Positions 20,500 to 32,424 of a stretch of DNA of 64,000 nt are shown one piece after another. The notes below the pieces were generated by a model that did no database searches, was not told the origin of the DNA, and was given only the letters and a program-made list of their open reading frames with translations. Origin of the DNA: Morinoia aosen (taxonomy: Eukaryota; Arthropoda; Malacostraca; Amphipoda; Talitridae); NCBI GenBank assembly GCA_030386875.1, contig CM059563.1:46158102-46222101 (forward strand). Direction: 5' to 3'. Within the stretch, counting starts at the first letter, position 1, and the number at the start of each line of letters is the position of its first letter. A program made the position numbers and the translations under genes.

Positions 20500-21671
20500 A
20501 GCCTTTTCTACACGGCGCTTGATTTAGGTTTATGAAAAGACCACAATATCCCACTAACAAAGGTGAAGCTTCACCTTTTCCCTCAGTGATTCACTGGAGG
20601 CAGACACAGAGCGAGAGTGGGCACTATGCATTCCTGTAACCTGGGAAGTGCAGCAATCACCGGGCATCACCAAGCGTGAACGGATCAACTCCCGTACCTC
20701 AAGCTGGGTCAATCAGCCCATCTCAACGCTATAATATAAGACGTAACATTTTTGCAGGGAATATTTCAAGTCTTCGTAGGAACTATTCGATCAACAGCCA
20801 AATTTAAGCTAACAAATGTATAAATTTTGAGGTATAGTTCTACGAGTGTGCATGAATAAAACAATCCGTTTTGTATTTGAAAATACAGTTAGCACATGGA
20901 ACTTACGAACTTGTGTTCTTTACAGGTAGTGCCAGATTATTGTAACACGCAAAACTGCTATCTTAGCTACGTGTACTTGCATATACACGCCGTAACTAAC
21001 AAAGTTTGTCATACACATCGAAGTTCGGACAAATTTCCCTCTTTAATTTGCTTCCATTCTCTTATTTGGGTAGTGTTTGATCCGCATCTGAAACACACCC
21101 CGTACAGAACTTCAGTTTCAATTTAATTCAGCATTAATTTAGGTAGAGATTTACAACTTTTTTTCTCGAACCCACCCCATCAGTATCGTGCCACTATTTG
21201 GTTACTTCGCATGAGGAGAAAAAGGGGTCACCGAAGAGAGCCAAAAACGTTTTCTCATGTGCAGTTCGAAATTTTCAATGTATCTGCCTTGTAACTATGC
21301 TTATTTTTCACAAAAGTGCAAGTATCACCCTAGGTTAACGATGGTGTAACAGCCCCTACGTAGTTTGTGTTCTACGGTTAAGCGTCCAAACTTCCTTATA
21401 TGCTGTATGAAAATTATATATTTTAGTAGGGCAAAATGAATAAAAACTCACGTCGAACGAATGTATCAATTTGCTCGAATAAACTACAGTTTTTTTTTTT
21501 TGAATTGTTCAATTTGAAAATGTAAAGGTAACTTTCGCAGAAGAAGACAGACAATTTATCATCTTACAGCGTTTTGGTGTCTAGACTGTCTCCACAGTCG
21601 TAAATTGAGCATTTGAATGCGACAAGCAATGAACGAACGCGACAGATTAGATTAGAGTATTAGTTAGTTTG
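20500..21671. other. No recognisable gene
   Basis: AT-rich, with a poly-T run at 21490-21501. The open frame 20896-21126 has no motif. Confidence 0.4.
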
Positions 21672-21985
21672 AGCCTCCAAAGAGAGGAAGGAGGAAGGCA
21701 CCATTTAGTATGGAGTTTAAAGAACGCGGAATCTATGCAGGAAGGGCATAGAAACAGTAAGTTGAGAAATAAGTTCATGAAACAAGATCAAAGGTGACGA
21801 AGAAAGTAGTAGGTGCGGAAAAACAGGACAGCTGTGAACTGAAAAAAAGATGATCCTTAACATAACAAAAACATTTTATTTCCAAAAATACAAGGCCTAC
21901 CTAACTCTCAGCTTGGGCCTCATATTGTCCCCCTGGGAGCGCTAATTCCCATAGATACAATAGTTGTATTCCCTTGAGAGGAACG
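21672..21985 (+). repeat. Dispersed repeat, subfamily A copy 4
   Basis: A nearly full copy from AAAGAGAGGAAGGAGGAAGG to the terminal ATACAATAGTTGTAT palindrome (near 21956). It lacks the AAGGATCCAGAG insertion of copy 2. Confidence 0.7.
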
Positions 21986-22194
21986 AACGTGGCAAGAAGT
22001 CTAAAACGTTAACCTAAAAATTTAATTTTGAATCACTGGCTTGCATTAGGATGACGCATAGAAAACAACCGTTATTAGAGAAATTCAGCATGTAATTCGA
22101 ATAATTATTATTTCAGAAGGGTTCAAGACTTCCCAGCCACAACAAAGGCCATCTCATCTCAAGAGCGCAAAGAGGAGGGACCATTTATTCTGTC

Positions 22195-22365
22195 CTGTAA
22201 AAAAGGAACCGGGAATCTATGTCCAAGGTGTGTTTCTAAACAGGATACCTTGCACATAAAAACTCACTTAGTAATGAAGAGAAAGAAAAGACAAATATGA
22301 GGTAGCGAAGGGAGCATGAGAACAGAAAGAAGCAAAGTATGCAAGGGAGATAAAAGTCCCGAAGG
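22195..22365 (+). repeat. Dispersed repeat, subfamily B copy 3
   Basis: It begins like subfamily A (CAAAGAGGAGGGACCATTTA, GGGAATCTATG just upstream), then follows the B core with GGTGTGTTTCTAAACAGGAT and AAAGTCCCGAAGGCGTAC. It therefore links the A and B groups as one superfamily. Confidence 0.55.
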
Positions 22366-22401
22366 CGTACAAACAAACAAACTTTAACATAAGATAAAGA
22401 G

Positions 22402-23175
22402 GTCAATGTTCAGCGCGATGCAATCAAAGGAAATGGGAATTTTATTCCAAAGAATCATTAAAGGAACCCATCTAAGAACGTTTTACATGAATGACATTCT
22501 GCTCTCTGATGCGTTATTTTTGAATTATTCGACTTTGAAATTAGCTTCCGCGTGCCAAAGGAAGCGAGTGCACCATCCAGAATTTCATTAATAACGGAAG
22601 TTAACCCCCATTACAAACGTAAAGAGGTTGGGTCGTGAGGGGTAGCCACAGTTCTTCTAGTGAGAATTATAAATGAAGGTTGAAAGCAACCCATTAAGGT
22701 CATGTTAACAATTGTGTTTACATCTGCTCCATGATGGCGGCGACCGTACCGGGTGGCGCCATCTATGAGCTGACTGTAAAGGTGACGACGTAATAATGAC
22801 AACTAAAAAAAAGTAAAAAGAACCAAATACGAGAAATAGTACGTTAACTTTTTTGTGTTATTAATTGAGAACAATATTTCTTATTATTTTATTAACAATT
22901 TCTATCATTCTTTTATTTCTACGAAGTTATGGTGAAAAATTTAACACCTCATGATCCGAACTTTGCCTTTCCCGACCCAACCTAGTCGTACTCTGTGTTC
23001 CACATTTTGCGCGGGAAAGCGATTTTACGTATAACTTCAAAGCTGAATAATTCATAAATAACGCATCAGAGAGCAGAATGTCATTCGTGTAAAACGTTCT
23101 TAAATGGGTTCCGTTGGCGATTCTTGGGAATAAAGTTCCCATTTCCTTCGATTGCATCACGCTGAACATTGACCG
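22402..23175. mobile_element. Foldback element FB-I, copy 1
   Basis: Arms 22402-22541 and 23030-23175 are inverse copies, with outer GTCAATGTTCAGCG / CGCTGAACATTGAC and inner CTGATGCGTTAT. The inner left part contains GTAAAGAGGTTGGGTCGTGA and the apex motif ATGATGGCGGCGACC (22731), both shared with copy 2; the matching right inner arm is much less similar. No transposase is encoded, so it is non-autonomous. Confidence 0.8.
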
Positions 23176-23417
23176 ATTAAGACAGTTAAAATAAACACTT
23201 TTCAATGATCGTTAAGTCTAAAATGCATGAAAAGGTTACAAGGACTTGAAATTTAAAACGTATTGCAGAAACATTCGTACTTTAAGAGTGGCATTAAAAT
23301 AAAGTGCTGAAGTTATGGAAGAACCGGAACTTGAAAAACGCCATGCGTGGAAATGCGTCAATTAATATTTTCGCCTAGAATATAAATCGCATAATCTAAA
23401 TCTTTGAGATTAAGATT

Positions 23418-23969
23418 TTGGTAAATGTGTAGCGTTGGTCAGTAATCGATTTTCCACTTTTTGGTGTCCAATCGTAGTTAATTAGATCGAAATGAACAAG
23501 CTTTCTTCTATGCACTTTCCGTCGTAAATGAATATTTTACAGGTTATAGCGGTAAATTACTGACCGCAACTCCAGTGTTTGAAGCGGAAAGTAATTCAAG
23601 CAGCACGTTGGACGGCAACACTGTAATGCCGTCTCACTTCCAGCCCGATCGTCATCAAGGCGAAACCAAACCCACCGCTATACCTCGTTAAATACTCATT
23701 TGACGAAAAAAGTGTATAGATAAAAAGTTGTTTATTTTGATGTTATTACCATGATTCAAGCAAGAAAATTTCAAAAATCGATGAGTAGCTGTTTATTCGA
23801 GCGCATTCGTCATCAAAGACGAAACTAAATCTACCGCCATAACTCGTTAAATACTCATTTGAGATGGAAAGTGCATAGAAGAGAAATTGTTTATTTAGAT
23901 CTAATTACCTATTTATAGGCACCGAAAAGTGGAAAATCGATTACTGACCAACGCTACACATTTACCAAG
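23418..23969. mobile_element. Foldback element FB-II
   Basis: The terminal inverted repeat TTGGTAAATGTGTAGCGTTG (23418) / inverse ending 23969 is almost perfect for about 50 bp, and weaker similarity extends the arms to about 150 bp. The interior has a direct duplication of about 95 bp (23661-23755 and 23811-23905) around CTCGTTAAATACTCATTTGA. No open frame is present. It lies between two FB-I copies. Confidence 0.8.
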
Positions 23970-24713
23970 ATTTTAGTAGGAACAGATTGATGAATTTCTG
24001 GAATAGATGCAAAGTTTTTAGTTACTACTGAGAATAGATTTAGCCTCGTCTCACCAACGCCTGCTCTAAAACTCCTAAATTCCAGAATTTAGCTCATTAT
24101 ACCAATGTTACGTCGGCATTAGATAACTTAAAATGTCATTGTAAAAATAGGGATCAACATTGAATTTTAACGGAACTCCGCGAAATTTTTTGAGCTGACA
24201 ATAATTACGTTAAAAATTCCCTTCAAGTTTTATCACTATTATACGTAAATGTTAGGTACTCACGTTTTAAAATCTTTCAAAACCAAGTTTCTTTTTTGGG
24301 CAGGGCAACAATTCTTTTTCATTGAAAATTAATGTGTTATTTAACTGAATTGTTAATTGTTTATGAGAGGAGAGTCGTTTGAGTTCCTTTGCGCTGAAGA
24401 ACTATTTATATTGTTGCGTACTGCTAAGTTGAGGCACCAGCAACTTGCCCATTTGTTCATAATGTTTATCCGAGTCAAAGTGTTGTCTCATAGATTCAGG
24501 AAAAGATAGAAACAAAAACTTTCTAAACTACATCACTAAGGCTCGGCAATTGTGTTAACCACGATTAACCACTAAGAAACTAGGATTTACGTTCCACTTT
24601 ATAAATTTTGATTGACCAAATTATCATAGCTTTACGGAGTTAAGAATAATTTGAATATTGCTACCTGTTAGCTTAAGTTGAATGCACGTTAAATTTATGA
24701 GAAAACAGAGATG

Positions 24714-25404
24714 AAAATTTCGGTCAATGTGAAGTTTCATGCAATCACGGAAATTGATAATGATATTCCAAACAATCACTAAAGGAACCCATTTAAGAAC
24801 GTTTTTCAAGGACGACATTTTGCTCGCTGATGCGTTATTTTCGAATTATTGAACTTTGAAGTTGGCCGTCGCGCGCCCAAGGAAGCGAGCGTAATTTAAT
24901 TAAAAACGGAAGCTAACCCCCTATTACAAACGTAAAGAGGTTGGGTCGTGAGGGGTAGCCACAGTTCTTTTAGTGAAAAGTATAAATAAAGCTTCTAAAC
25001 CACCCATTAGGATGACGACCGCAATCTTGTTTACATCGGGTCTAACATGGCGACCACCATGGGCGCCGCCATTTTGGACCCGATGTCAACAAGATTGCGG
25101 TCGTCACCCTAATGGGTGGGTTAGAAGCTTTATTTATAATTTTCACTAGAAGAACTGTGCCTCCCCCTCACGACCCAACCTCTTTACGTTTGTAATAGCT
25201 TCCGTTATTAATTAAATTACGTTTCACGCGCTCGCTTCCTTTGGCGCCAAGGCCAACTTCAAAGTTCAATTATTCGAAAATAACGCATCAGCGAGCAGAA
25301 TGTCATTCTTGTAAAACGTTCTGAAATGTGTTCCTTTAGTGATTCCTGGGATCGGCATTATTATTTTCCGTGATTGCATGAAACTTCACATTGACCAAAA
25401 TTTC
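24714..25404. mobile_element. Foldback element FB-I, copy 2, nearly perfect hairpin
   Basis: The left arm (24714 to about 25055) and right arm (about 25065-25404) are inverse copies for roughly 340 bp with few differences. Outer ends read GGTCAATGTGAAGTTTCATG and its complement; inner parts share GAGGTTGGGTCGTGAGGGG, and CATCGGGTC / GACCCGATG close the apex. The apex contains GCCGCCATTTTGG (25065-25077), a YY1-like motif. Nothing is encoded. Such palindromic MITEs can yield long double-stranded RNA hairpins when transcribed. Confidence 0.9.
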
Positions 25405-27329
25405 GAACTGCAAACCTTTCAATTCAGAAGATCGGTCGACGAGCAGAACGCGTAGTTTCGTTGCCGATTCAGACGTATATTTGCTGCGAAGATTATTCTC
25501 CAGATGTTTAAATTATTCCTCGAAGTTGACAAAGCGTCGACGATGAGCTTGGATTGACTCGGAGAAGCTCGGTAAGACTTTGGTATTGACTTGCGCACGG
25601 TCGCCTAGCTGGATGGTAATCCTTGCTAGACGGTATTTATGACTTATTGGAACTAGTAGCAGTTAGGATTCCTAGCTAATTTATTCCGCCTGGCTGGCTG
25701 GTATTCAGAACTTTCTTCACGGGTAGGTACTAATCTTAGAGAATAAGACTGGTTCCCAGTTACACTATCACTAAAATTGAACGCGTGCACCGAGGAGAAA
25801 CTGTAGCAGTCATCACTATACCGACAATAAGAAGAACTACACCAACACACTCGACGTCACTGGAACGTTAGTTTCTGCATTCGCCAGGCCTATCGAAATT
25901 GCGCCCCTCGAAAATTACGTTCCACTTGTCATAATAAGAAAGATTGCTAAAAAATCAAGTGAGTTCTCACAGAATCATACACGCAATATTTGAAACGTTT
26001 GAAATACGACACTGGTTTTCGAAAAAAAAGGAAGGCGAGTAAATTTATCTGCTACGTGATCAGAGTTAGAGATCTTGCAGCGCACAACCTATGAACAATT
26101 TTTTTAAAGTTGCCGGAACTTTAGTTTTCTTGTACTTCAACTTCAAACTTCAAGATATTAATATGTTGACAGGAGAACCGAGAAGAAAGTACGCACGCAC
26201 TCGCATAAATTTATCACAAGTTGACTAGAACATAAATTTTTACCCTTTGGCTTCGAGGAAATAAAACCAGAAAATAGCTATTGAGGGGAATGGGTCAGTG
26301 TACTTTTAGCACATCTCTTTTCACTTTAAAGCTGCACACGAACACTTACGAATAAGTTTCAAAAGAATAAGACATCATTACAGGGTAACGGAACACTTCA
26401 TTTACTGCTAACACTGACACATGAAATCAGCACTGCACTGGAATTTTCTACAAGAACCACTGCACTGCTTCTCAAAAAGCCTCACTGCAGTGCATTCCTC
26501 TACGGGCTGGACACGATGACGCAACGCATCAGTAACGCACTACCGCCCTCCGGCACAGCTTTCGCAGAACTGAGGGATGCTGCATGGAAGCTGCCAATCT
26601 GAGGGATCCCCTCCTGGCCTGTATCTCCCTCCCTCTTTTTATACCTTTTTCGGAGAGCATCTTTTTCTCAAATTTTGCGGCTTTTCCTCCTGGTCGTGGC
26701 AGCATGATTTACCGAATTTCGATGAATTAATTTCGTTTCATTTTAGTGTGGTTTTCAAAGCTTGTTTCACCGAAAACTTTCACTTGGCAAGTTAGCAATA
26801 CCTGTTTACGTAGGGAAAAAACAAAACGCAAACTGCCGAGGTTCAGGAAATTTCCCGTAAGTTTTTAAATTGTTTGCTGTTTAAAATTGAGCTTGGAATT
26901 TTCTTTTCGTGTATTATGAAATTGTTTCACATGTTGAACTTTTATACTTATTTTTCAGTTTTTCCACATTGGCAAGGTTTTAGTCCTGTTTTTTCCCATT
27001 TTTACGCAATCGCACCGATAAAAAATAAACTGGCCATTGGGTTGCATAAACATTTGATTTGAAGTTGAAAAACTTTTATTTCCATTATCATTTCATGCAA
27101 AGGTTGAAATTCGATTTTTGCTATCAACATTTAATTTCGGTGACGAATATTTCCCATACTTAATTTTGCACGCAGAGGTGAATTCCAGTTTCTACTAGAA
27201 ATTTAAAGAACATGTTTGGTAAGTTTCCCATGTGCGGTATTTTATCTCTCATGCCGAGGTAGAACGTCGTTTTCTGCCCAATTTATATCACCTATTTGGT
27301 CGATTTCACGTGTATTGTGATTACCTTAC
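25405..27329. other. No recognisable gene
   Basis: 25587-25610 has TGCGCACGGTCGCC, similar to the piggyBac-like end at 16539, but without the TTAA. Short open frames at 25653, 26577 and 26874 have no motifs. A somewhat GC-richer patch at 26440-26600 does not resolve into an exon. Confidence 0.4.
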
Positions 27330-27720
27330 CATTCACAGGATGAATCCGGTACTTTTGCAACAAAAAAATTATTATTAACTTCAAGTAAGTGGCCATTCAC
27401 AGGATGAATCTGGTACTTATGCAACAAAAAAAAATTATAATTAACTTCAAGTAAGTGGCCATTCAGAGGATGAATCTGGTACTTTTGCAACAAAAAAAAT
27501 TATAATTAACTTCAAGTAAGTGGCCATTCAGAGGATGAATCTGGTACTTTTGCAACAAAAAAAATTATAATTAACTTCAAGTAAGTGGCCATTCAAAGGA
27601 TGAATTTGGTATCTTTTGCAACATATATAACCATGATTAACTTCGCGTAAGTAGACATTAAGAGGATGAAATGGTATCTTTTGCAAGATATACAAAATAA
27701 GATTAACTTCACACAAGTGG
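27330..27720 (+). repeat. Minisatellite, six units of about 64 bp
   Basis: Units start near 27330, 27393, 27459, 27523, 27589 and 27653. Each has CCATTCA(C/G)AGGATGAAT, GGTACTTTTGCAAC, an A-run and TTAACTTCAAGTAAGTGG. The first four or five are close to identical and the last two are diverged, giving a gradient along the array. Confidence 0.9.
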
Positions 27721-29340
27721 TGTGACCACACCGCACCACGCGACACCAACACGCACCATACAGGTCTCGACGCTCGGGCCTCCGTTTTTTTGCGGTTTTC
27801 ACTTTCCTTCGCGTAGCAGGACCCAGATAATTGGAAATATTTAACGGACTAGCACAAATTAAGGAGAGAAAAATTTTAATTAATATCTATAGTTATGCAT
27901 GAAAGATTTGTTCAACACGGCTTCACATAAAATTCTGCTAATATGGTTCTGGTTAGCCCCTGTATTTAAATTTTGGGAAGTTGCTCCTTCACATACGATT
28001 GAGCTTGATCGAACATGAATTTTTAAAACACTTATTCTGTTGTAGCGATGACAAATATAATTTACAGGAAATTTTACGGCCGACTAGATTGTTGAAAATG
28101 CCCAAAATTTTGTTATCTGTGAAAATTTCAGGGTATCAGAAAGGAAATTGCTTGCTTCACAGATGATGATCGTAAGGTGATGGGATGATCCAACGAAGCA
28201 GAAGAATACTTACTGCCGTCTTACACGACTTTACAATCTAAACAACTCCCCAGGGTTGATTTTTTTCTAAAATTATCATTTTAGTAACAGAAATCACCCT
28301 CTCGATTGTTTCGTTTCATTTCATTATTAATTCATTTTTTACGGGATAGTTTTCTCTCAATTATATACACGACCTACATGACGCTACTGAGTTTTCTGAT
28401 CGCAAGTTCCATGATAACAATACTCGGCCTTTGCTCGGAGAGAATCATTTTTCTTCTGAGGAATGCCATTGATTCATTTTTTCAGCAGCGAAAATATCTG
28501 TAAATCCTTGAGTTCAAACGCATAAATTCCTCTCCATAGGACAAAGCTGAAAACAAAAAACATTTTAAAGTGAATAAATTGTCATCTCAATTTTAAAAAG
28601 TTTATTGACGTACCCCATATTCATGCAATAACCTTCATTGTGTGATGGAAAATTTAATGCTTTAAGAGCCAAGCAGATTTTAATTTTACTATAAGTATCA
28701 ATCTCAAACATTGCAGAAGTTGTGTTCCTAATTACACTAAGTACAGCGTTATATATTTATTGCGAAAGGTTCTCTACATTAAAATAAATAATTGTCTGCC
28801 ATGTTTTTCAAATGAACATTTTTATTGCTTTTGAAAGCTGTTGATGGGTAGAGAAGAGTTGCAGTTTTCTTACAGACTCCATTGACGGTAGTTCTTCGCT
28901 TCAAGTCCAAGATCACTTACGTTAGGTACTTCGAGGAATGATAACTGACTGTGTGTGCACAATCGATGTTCATGTCGTAGTCCTTGTTATGGAGCTGATA
29001 AAAGATGTTTCGACTTAGTTCACTATTGCACTTTTTTGGTCATTTTCCCACCTCAGCATCTCATTTGTATGAGAGATGTATTCGATACTCCTTTAAATTA
29101 GATTCACAATTTCACCGTTCCATTTGTATCCTAATGTACGTGGAATTGAAATTTATCTTCTTTGCTCATGCACACACTCTCCAACGAGTCATCTCAACTT
29201 GATTTTAAATACGAAATTTGAAAGTTGATAATCTTTAATTTATAAAAATTCAGTTAACTCTCTCTCGTATTATTGTATTCGCTAAAGCAATATTCATGAG
29301 TGAAAACATGACAACATTTTCTGAATTTCGCTCACGTCGT
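27721..29340. other. No recognisable gene
   Basis: Mostly AT-rich. A short C/G-rich patch directly follows the minisatellite (27721-27830). Open frames at 27981, 28306 and 29005 are hydrophobic chance frames. Confidence 0.4.
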
Positions 29341-29359
29341 GTGACTTAGTTGTGTTTAC

Positions 29360-29490
29360 GGTTACTTCATCTCACTTGGCAGCGAATACGCTTACCTCAC
29401 ACCTCACATGACTTTGCAGCGCTTACGCTTACCTCATATGACTTTTTTTCGTTAACATTTACTTCATCTCTCATCGTAGCGTTTAAGCAC
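29360..29490 (+). repeat. Short degenerate tandem repeat
   Basis: About three to four imperfect units of 35-40 bp share GCTTACCTCACATGACTTTG and CAGCGCTTACG-like blocks. This drives the open frame 29350-29616. Confidence 0.5.
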
Positions 29491-29619
29491 CCTTATTTGA
29501 TATACAGTATAGTAGCGTATTCGTCTTCATTATCTAATATTTATCGTTTACTTCTACCTTATCTAACTTCGTACAATCTTTGTTCACTTTACAGTTCAAT
29601 GTTTATAACAAAGTAAAAC

Positions 29620-31130
29620 CTAAAAAACTACATATTAAGCTCCTCATAGATATCCCTTGGCTTTGCTGTAATCAACGCACTGTGCGATAACAAATACGAT
29701 ATTTACTTTACGCTTCCTTCTGTTAAAGGAACACTGGCTTTCAACTTTCGCTTACGATATTTTGATTTTGCGAGAGTCTCATTTTCGAGTTTAGGTTTTG
29801 CACAAAACAATTGCCGCAACCGCAAAGCTTTAAAAGAAAAATTGCGCAGAATAATGCCCAGCTGCTCGCTAGCGAGCGCCACCCACGGAAACCGCCGCAT
29901 AAAATCGTCCAAAAGCCCGCACGGAAGGTTCATTAAGGGGCTGGAATATTTATGCGTGCGCTCTCATCAACACAATTAAAGAAATTATTTATTCACGGGT
30001 TTTGCTCGTTGCGTTCATTTCACGAATACTTTCGGCTTCGATGTAGCTCAACCCTCGTATTATAAATTAGAGATCGATTGCAACGTACTCATGTGAACCA
30101 AGTAGTATAGGTGAGGTTTAGTAATTGATGAGCTTATTCAATTTTTTTTTCTGTAGGGCATGGCTGTTTTTTACGAACACAAATTTGGAGCATTCAAGCT
30201 AATAATGGGCGATTTTTAGGTAGATAAAAATTTTCCTTCAGTTTCATAGGCTGAATGATAAGCTACACTGTTCTATGTTCTATTAATTATAATCTGGCGC
30301 TCTATTATAAATGAACCGAAATGAAAAGTTGATTATAATGAGTAAACAAACCACGGTATTGACGGTAAATTCGAGCGACTGAAAACATCGTTCTTTTGCG
30401 TTCTTTTTTCATCGTTCCATCACATTCCACCTGTACTGCATGGAGGGAACACAAATCCTTCCTTGCGGCTGTACGGAAATTCCTTCGATGCTTCATTAAT
30501 TAAGCACATATGGACCGAAATAGAAGATTTGAACTCGTAAAACTTTGCAAATATGGGCTAGAAATACTAAACGTACTTGCAATAATTGCACGTGTAACAA
30601 TGGTTCGAGCGTAAAAGAGTTTAGTAAATACGTTTCTGATCTAAACAAGCGGAAAACTAACAACTTCTGAAATTGAACAATACGAATCGTGAAAAAATTG
30701 AAGTATAATTTTTATTTTTTGACTTTATGAATCTAATTATTGTCCAACTAAATTTAAGGGAGCTTTAAATGTTCATTTTATTAAAATATGCAAGGCCAAG
30801 AGAGAGTCAATAAATTATTATTTTGTTCCTCTAAGGCCCCGCGTGAGAATAGAATTGAACTATTCATGGCCAACCCGAACAACGTTAACTTGTTTGAAGT
30901 ACTTCATTCACAGTTTGAGTGTTTGAAATTTGAGTTGTATTGCAAATACTGTGTGCGTACCGCCGTAACAAATATTTCTAGATCTGATCTCCCTCATTCT
31001 CAAAGTTTCAAGCACGGACGGAAATAACATCGATGCTAATATTTTGTGTTTTATAACCTTTGGATTGATCGAAGTGTTTATTGAAAATTGCGCCGGTCAA
31101 TTTTTACTTCAGTACGCTCATGGAATTTAA
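29620..31130. other. No recognisable gene
   Basis: AT-rich. The reverse-strand frame 29703-29933 is basic and spans a slightly GC-richer patch near 29850-29935, but shows no family motif. Nothing else is supported. Confidence 0.4.
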
Positions 31131-31137
31131 AAATTTA

Positions 31138-31600
31138 GTTCTCTATAATCACTAATGGAGCACATTTAAAAACGTTTTACATAAATGACATATTGCTCGC
31201 TGATGCGTAATTTCCAAGCTATTCAACTTTGAAGTTATAAGAGCGTCGTATATGAAAGTGATGAAACGGACACACAAATATGCTATAATACGGTATTGAG
31301 GTAACGATAGTTGAGGTTAGGTGATGTTAAGTTAATAAACTAAGCTAAACAAACCTGAAATAACTTAACATTACTTAGCCTTACCGAGGCTGCTGTTCTG
31401 CCGCCAAGATTGTGTGCGTGTTTCAACAATGCAGTGATTACGCAACCGACTATATAATGTTATTCCTACCTGAACGTTATTAATGTTATGTCTCGAAAAT
31501 TACGCATTAGCGAGCAAAATGTTATTCATGTAAAACGTCTTCAAATGAGTTCTTTTATCGATTCTTGGGAACAAAATTACTAAAATCTTTTGAGCGCATT
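31138..31600. mobile_element. Foldback element FB-I, copy 3
   Basis: The left arm (31138-31255) has AATCACTAATGGAGCACATT and GCTCGCTGATGCGTAATTT. The right arm (31492-31600) carries their inverse (AATTACGCATTAGCGAGC, ATGAGTTCTTTTATCGATT). Both match the arms of FB-I copies 1 and 2 but are more diverged, and the loop is different sequence with its own short inverted repeat (AGGTTAGGTGATGTTAAG). Confidence 0.75.
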
Positions 31601-31677
31601 AGAGTAAAATTTGACCTTTGAGCCTCCCATCGCAAATTGGAGAAGTTGAGCGCCGCGGACTAGCACGTTGCTTGTGA

Positions 31678-31699
31678 TACGACCCATCGATGGGTCGTA
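31678..31699. repeat. Perfect 22-bp palindrome
   Basis: TACGACCCATCGATGGGTCG continues with TA and equals its own reverse complement. It abuts the start of a TTAA MITE family 2 copy, and AGCACGTTG occurs on both sides. Confidence 0.85.
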
Positions 31700-31702
31700 C
31701 TT

Positions 31703-31870
31703 AATTAGCACGTTGATCCCGATGGGTTGAACTGAAGTTCAATATTCAACTTGAATTGAAAGCCATTGTAGTAAAAAATATTGAAAATAGGAAATATTAC
31801 TTACATCGGGCCTTCATCTAGCTTTGATGAATAATTGTTGTTTGATTGAAGTTGTTTATTTTATCATTCT
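31703..31870. mobile_element. TTAA MITE, family 2 copy 2 (partial)
   Basis: It begins AGCACGTTGATCCCGATGGG after TTAAT and shares GAACTGAAGTTCAATATTCA and CCTTCATCTAG with 20276-20495. The right end is not recognisable. Confidence 0.5.
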
Positions 31871-32424
31871 AGTGAGCCTTAATTAAAAAATAACATCGCT
31901 TAGGACTTTCGCAAGAGGCAATTGCTTTGGGCATTCCTCGAGAGGCAATAGCTGAAATTAAATAGGTAGAATAATTACTTAAGTTTAACTCTAGGAGTTT
32001 CATATCCAGTCCTTATTGAGACTTCTAGAACACCTAAGCAACCTAAACCTTTACTAATATTTCTGTATCGCTGAAAGAGTAGATCCCTCATTGAGGAGAA
32101 ATTTCTTGAACTGCAAACTATAATCTGAATCATCGATCTTCATATTTATGTTTTCATTCCCCATGTTTCGCCATTTCAATGTATATTATTTATTCTTATA
32201 CGATATAACTCCCTCGCTGTTCTCGCTTCTATTCTTACCGGGCAACCTCTGTCCCCTATGTCCTGCTGGAATTAACTTTCCCCACCAAATGAAGAACTTT
32301 CTTAGAGTGAGGGTGCGAAATTCTGTTACACACTTGTTGTAACTGTGCACGTAAGTCTGAGCTACATTTATACTTCCCATCGCAAATAAATAACGAATTT
32401 CTTGTCTCCTCTTGCAGCAGCCCC
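31871..32424. other. No recognisable gene
   Basis: Spacer between two MITE copies. Frames at 32148 and 32186 have no motifs. Confidence 0.35.

Noticed and set aside
20470-20500. Hammerhead-like GATGGGTCCC...GAAACATG
   Set aside because: It belongs to the TTAA MITE end and lacks the TGATGA core and closing helix.
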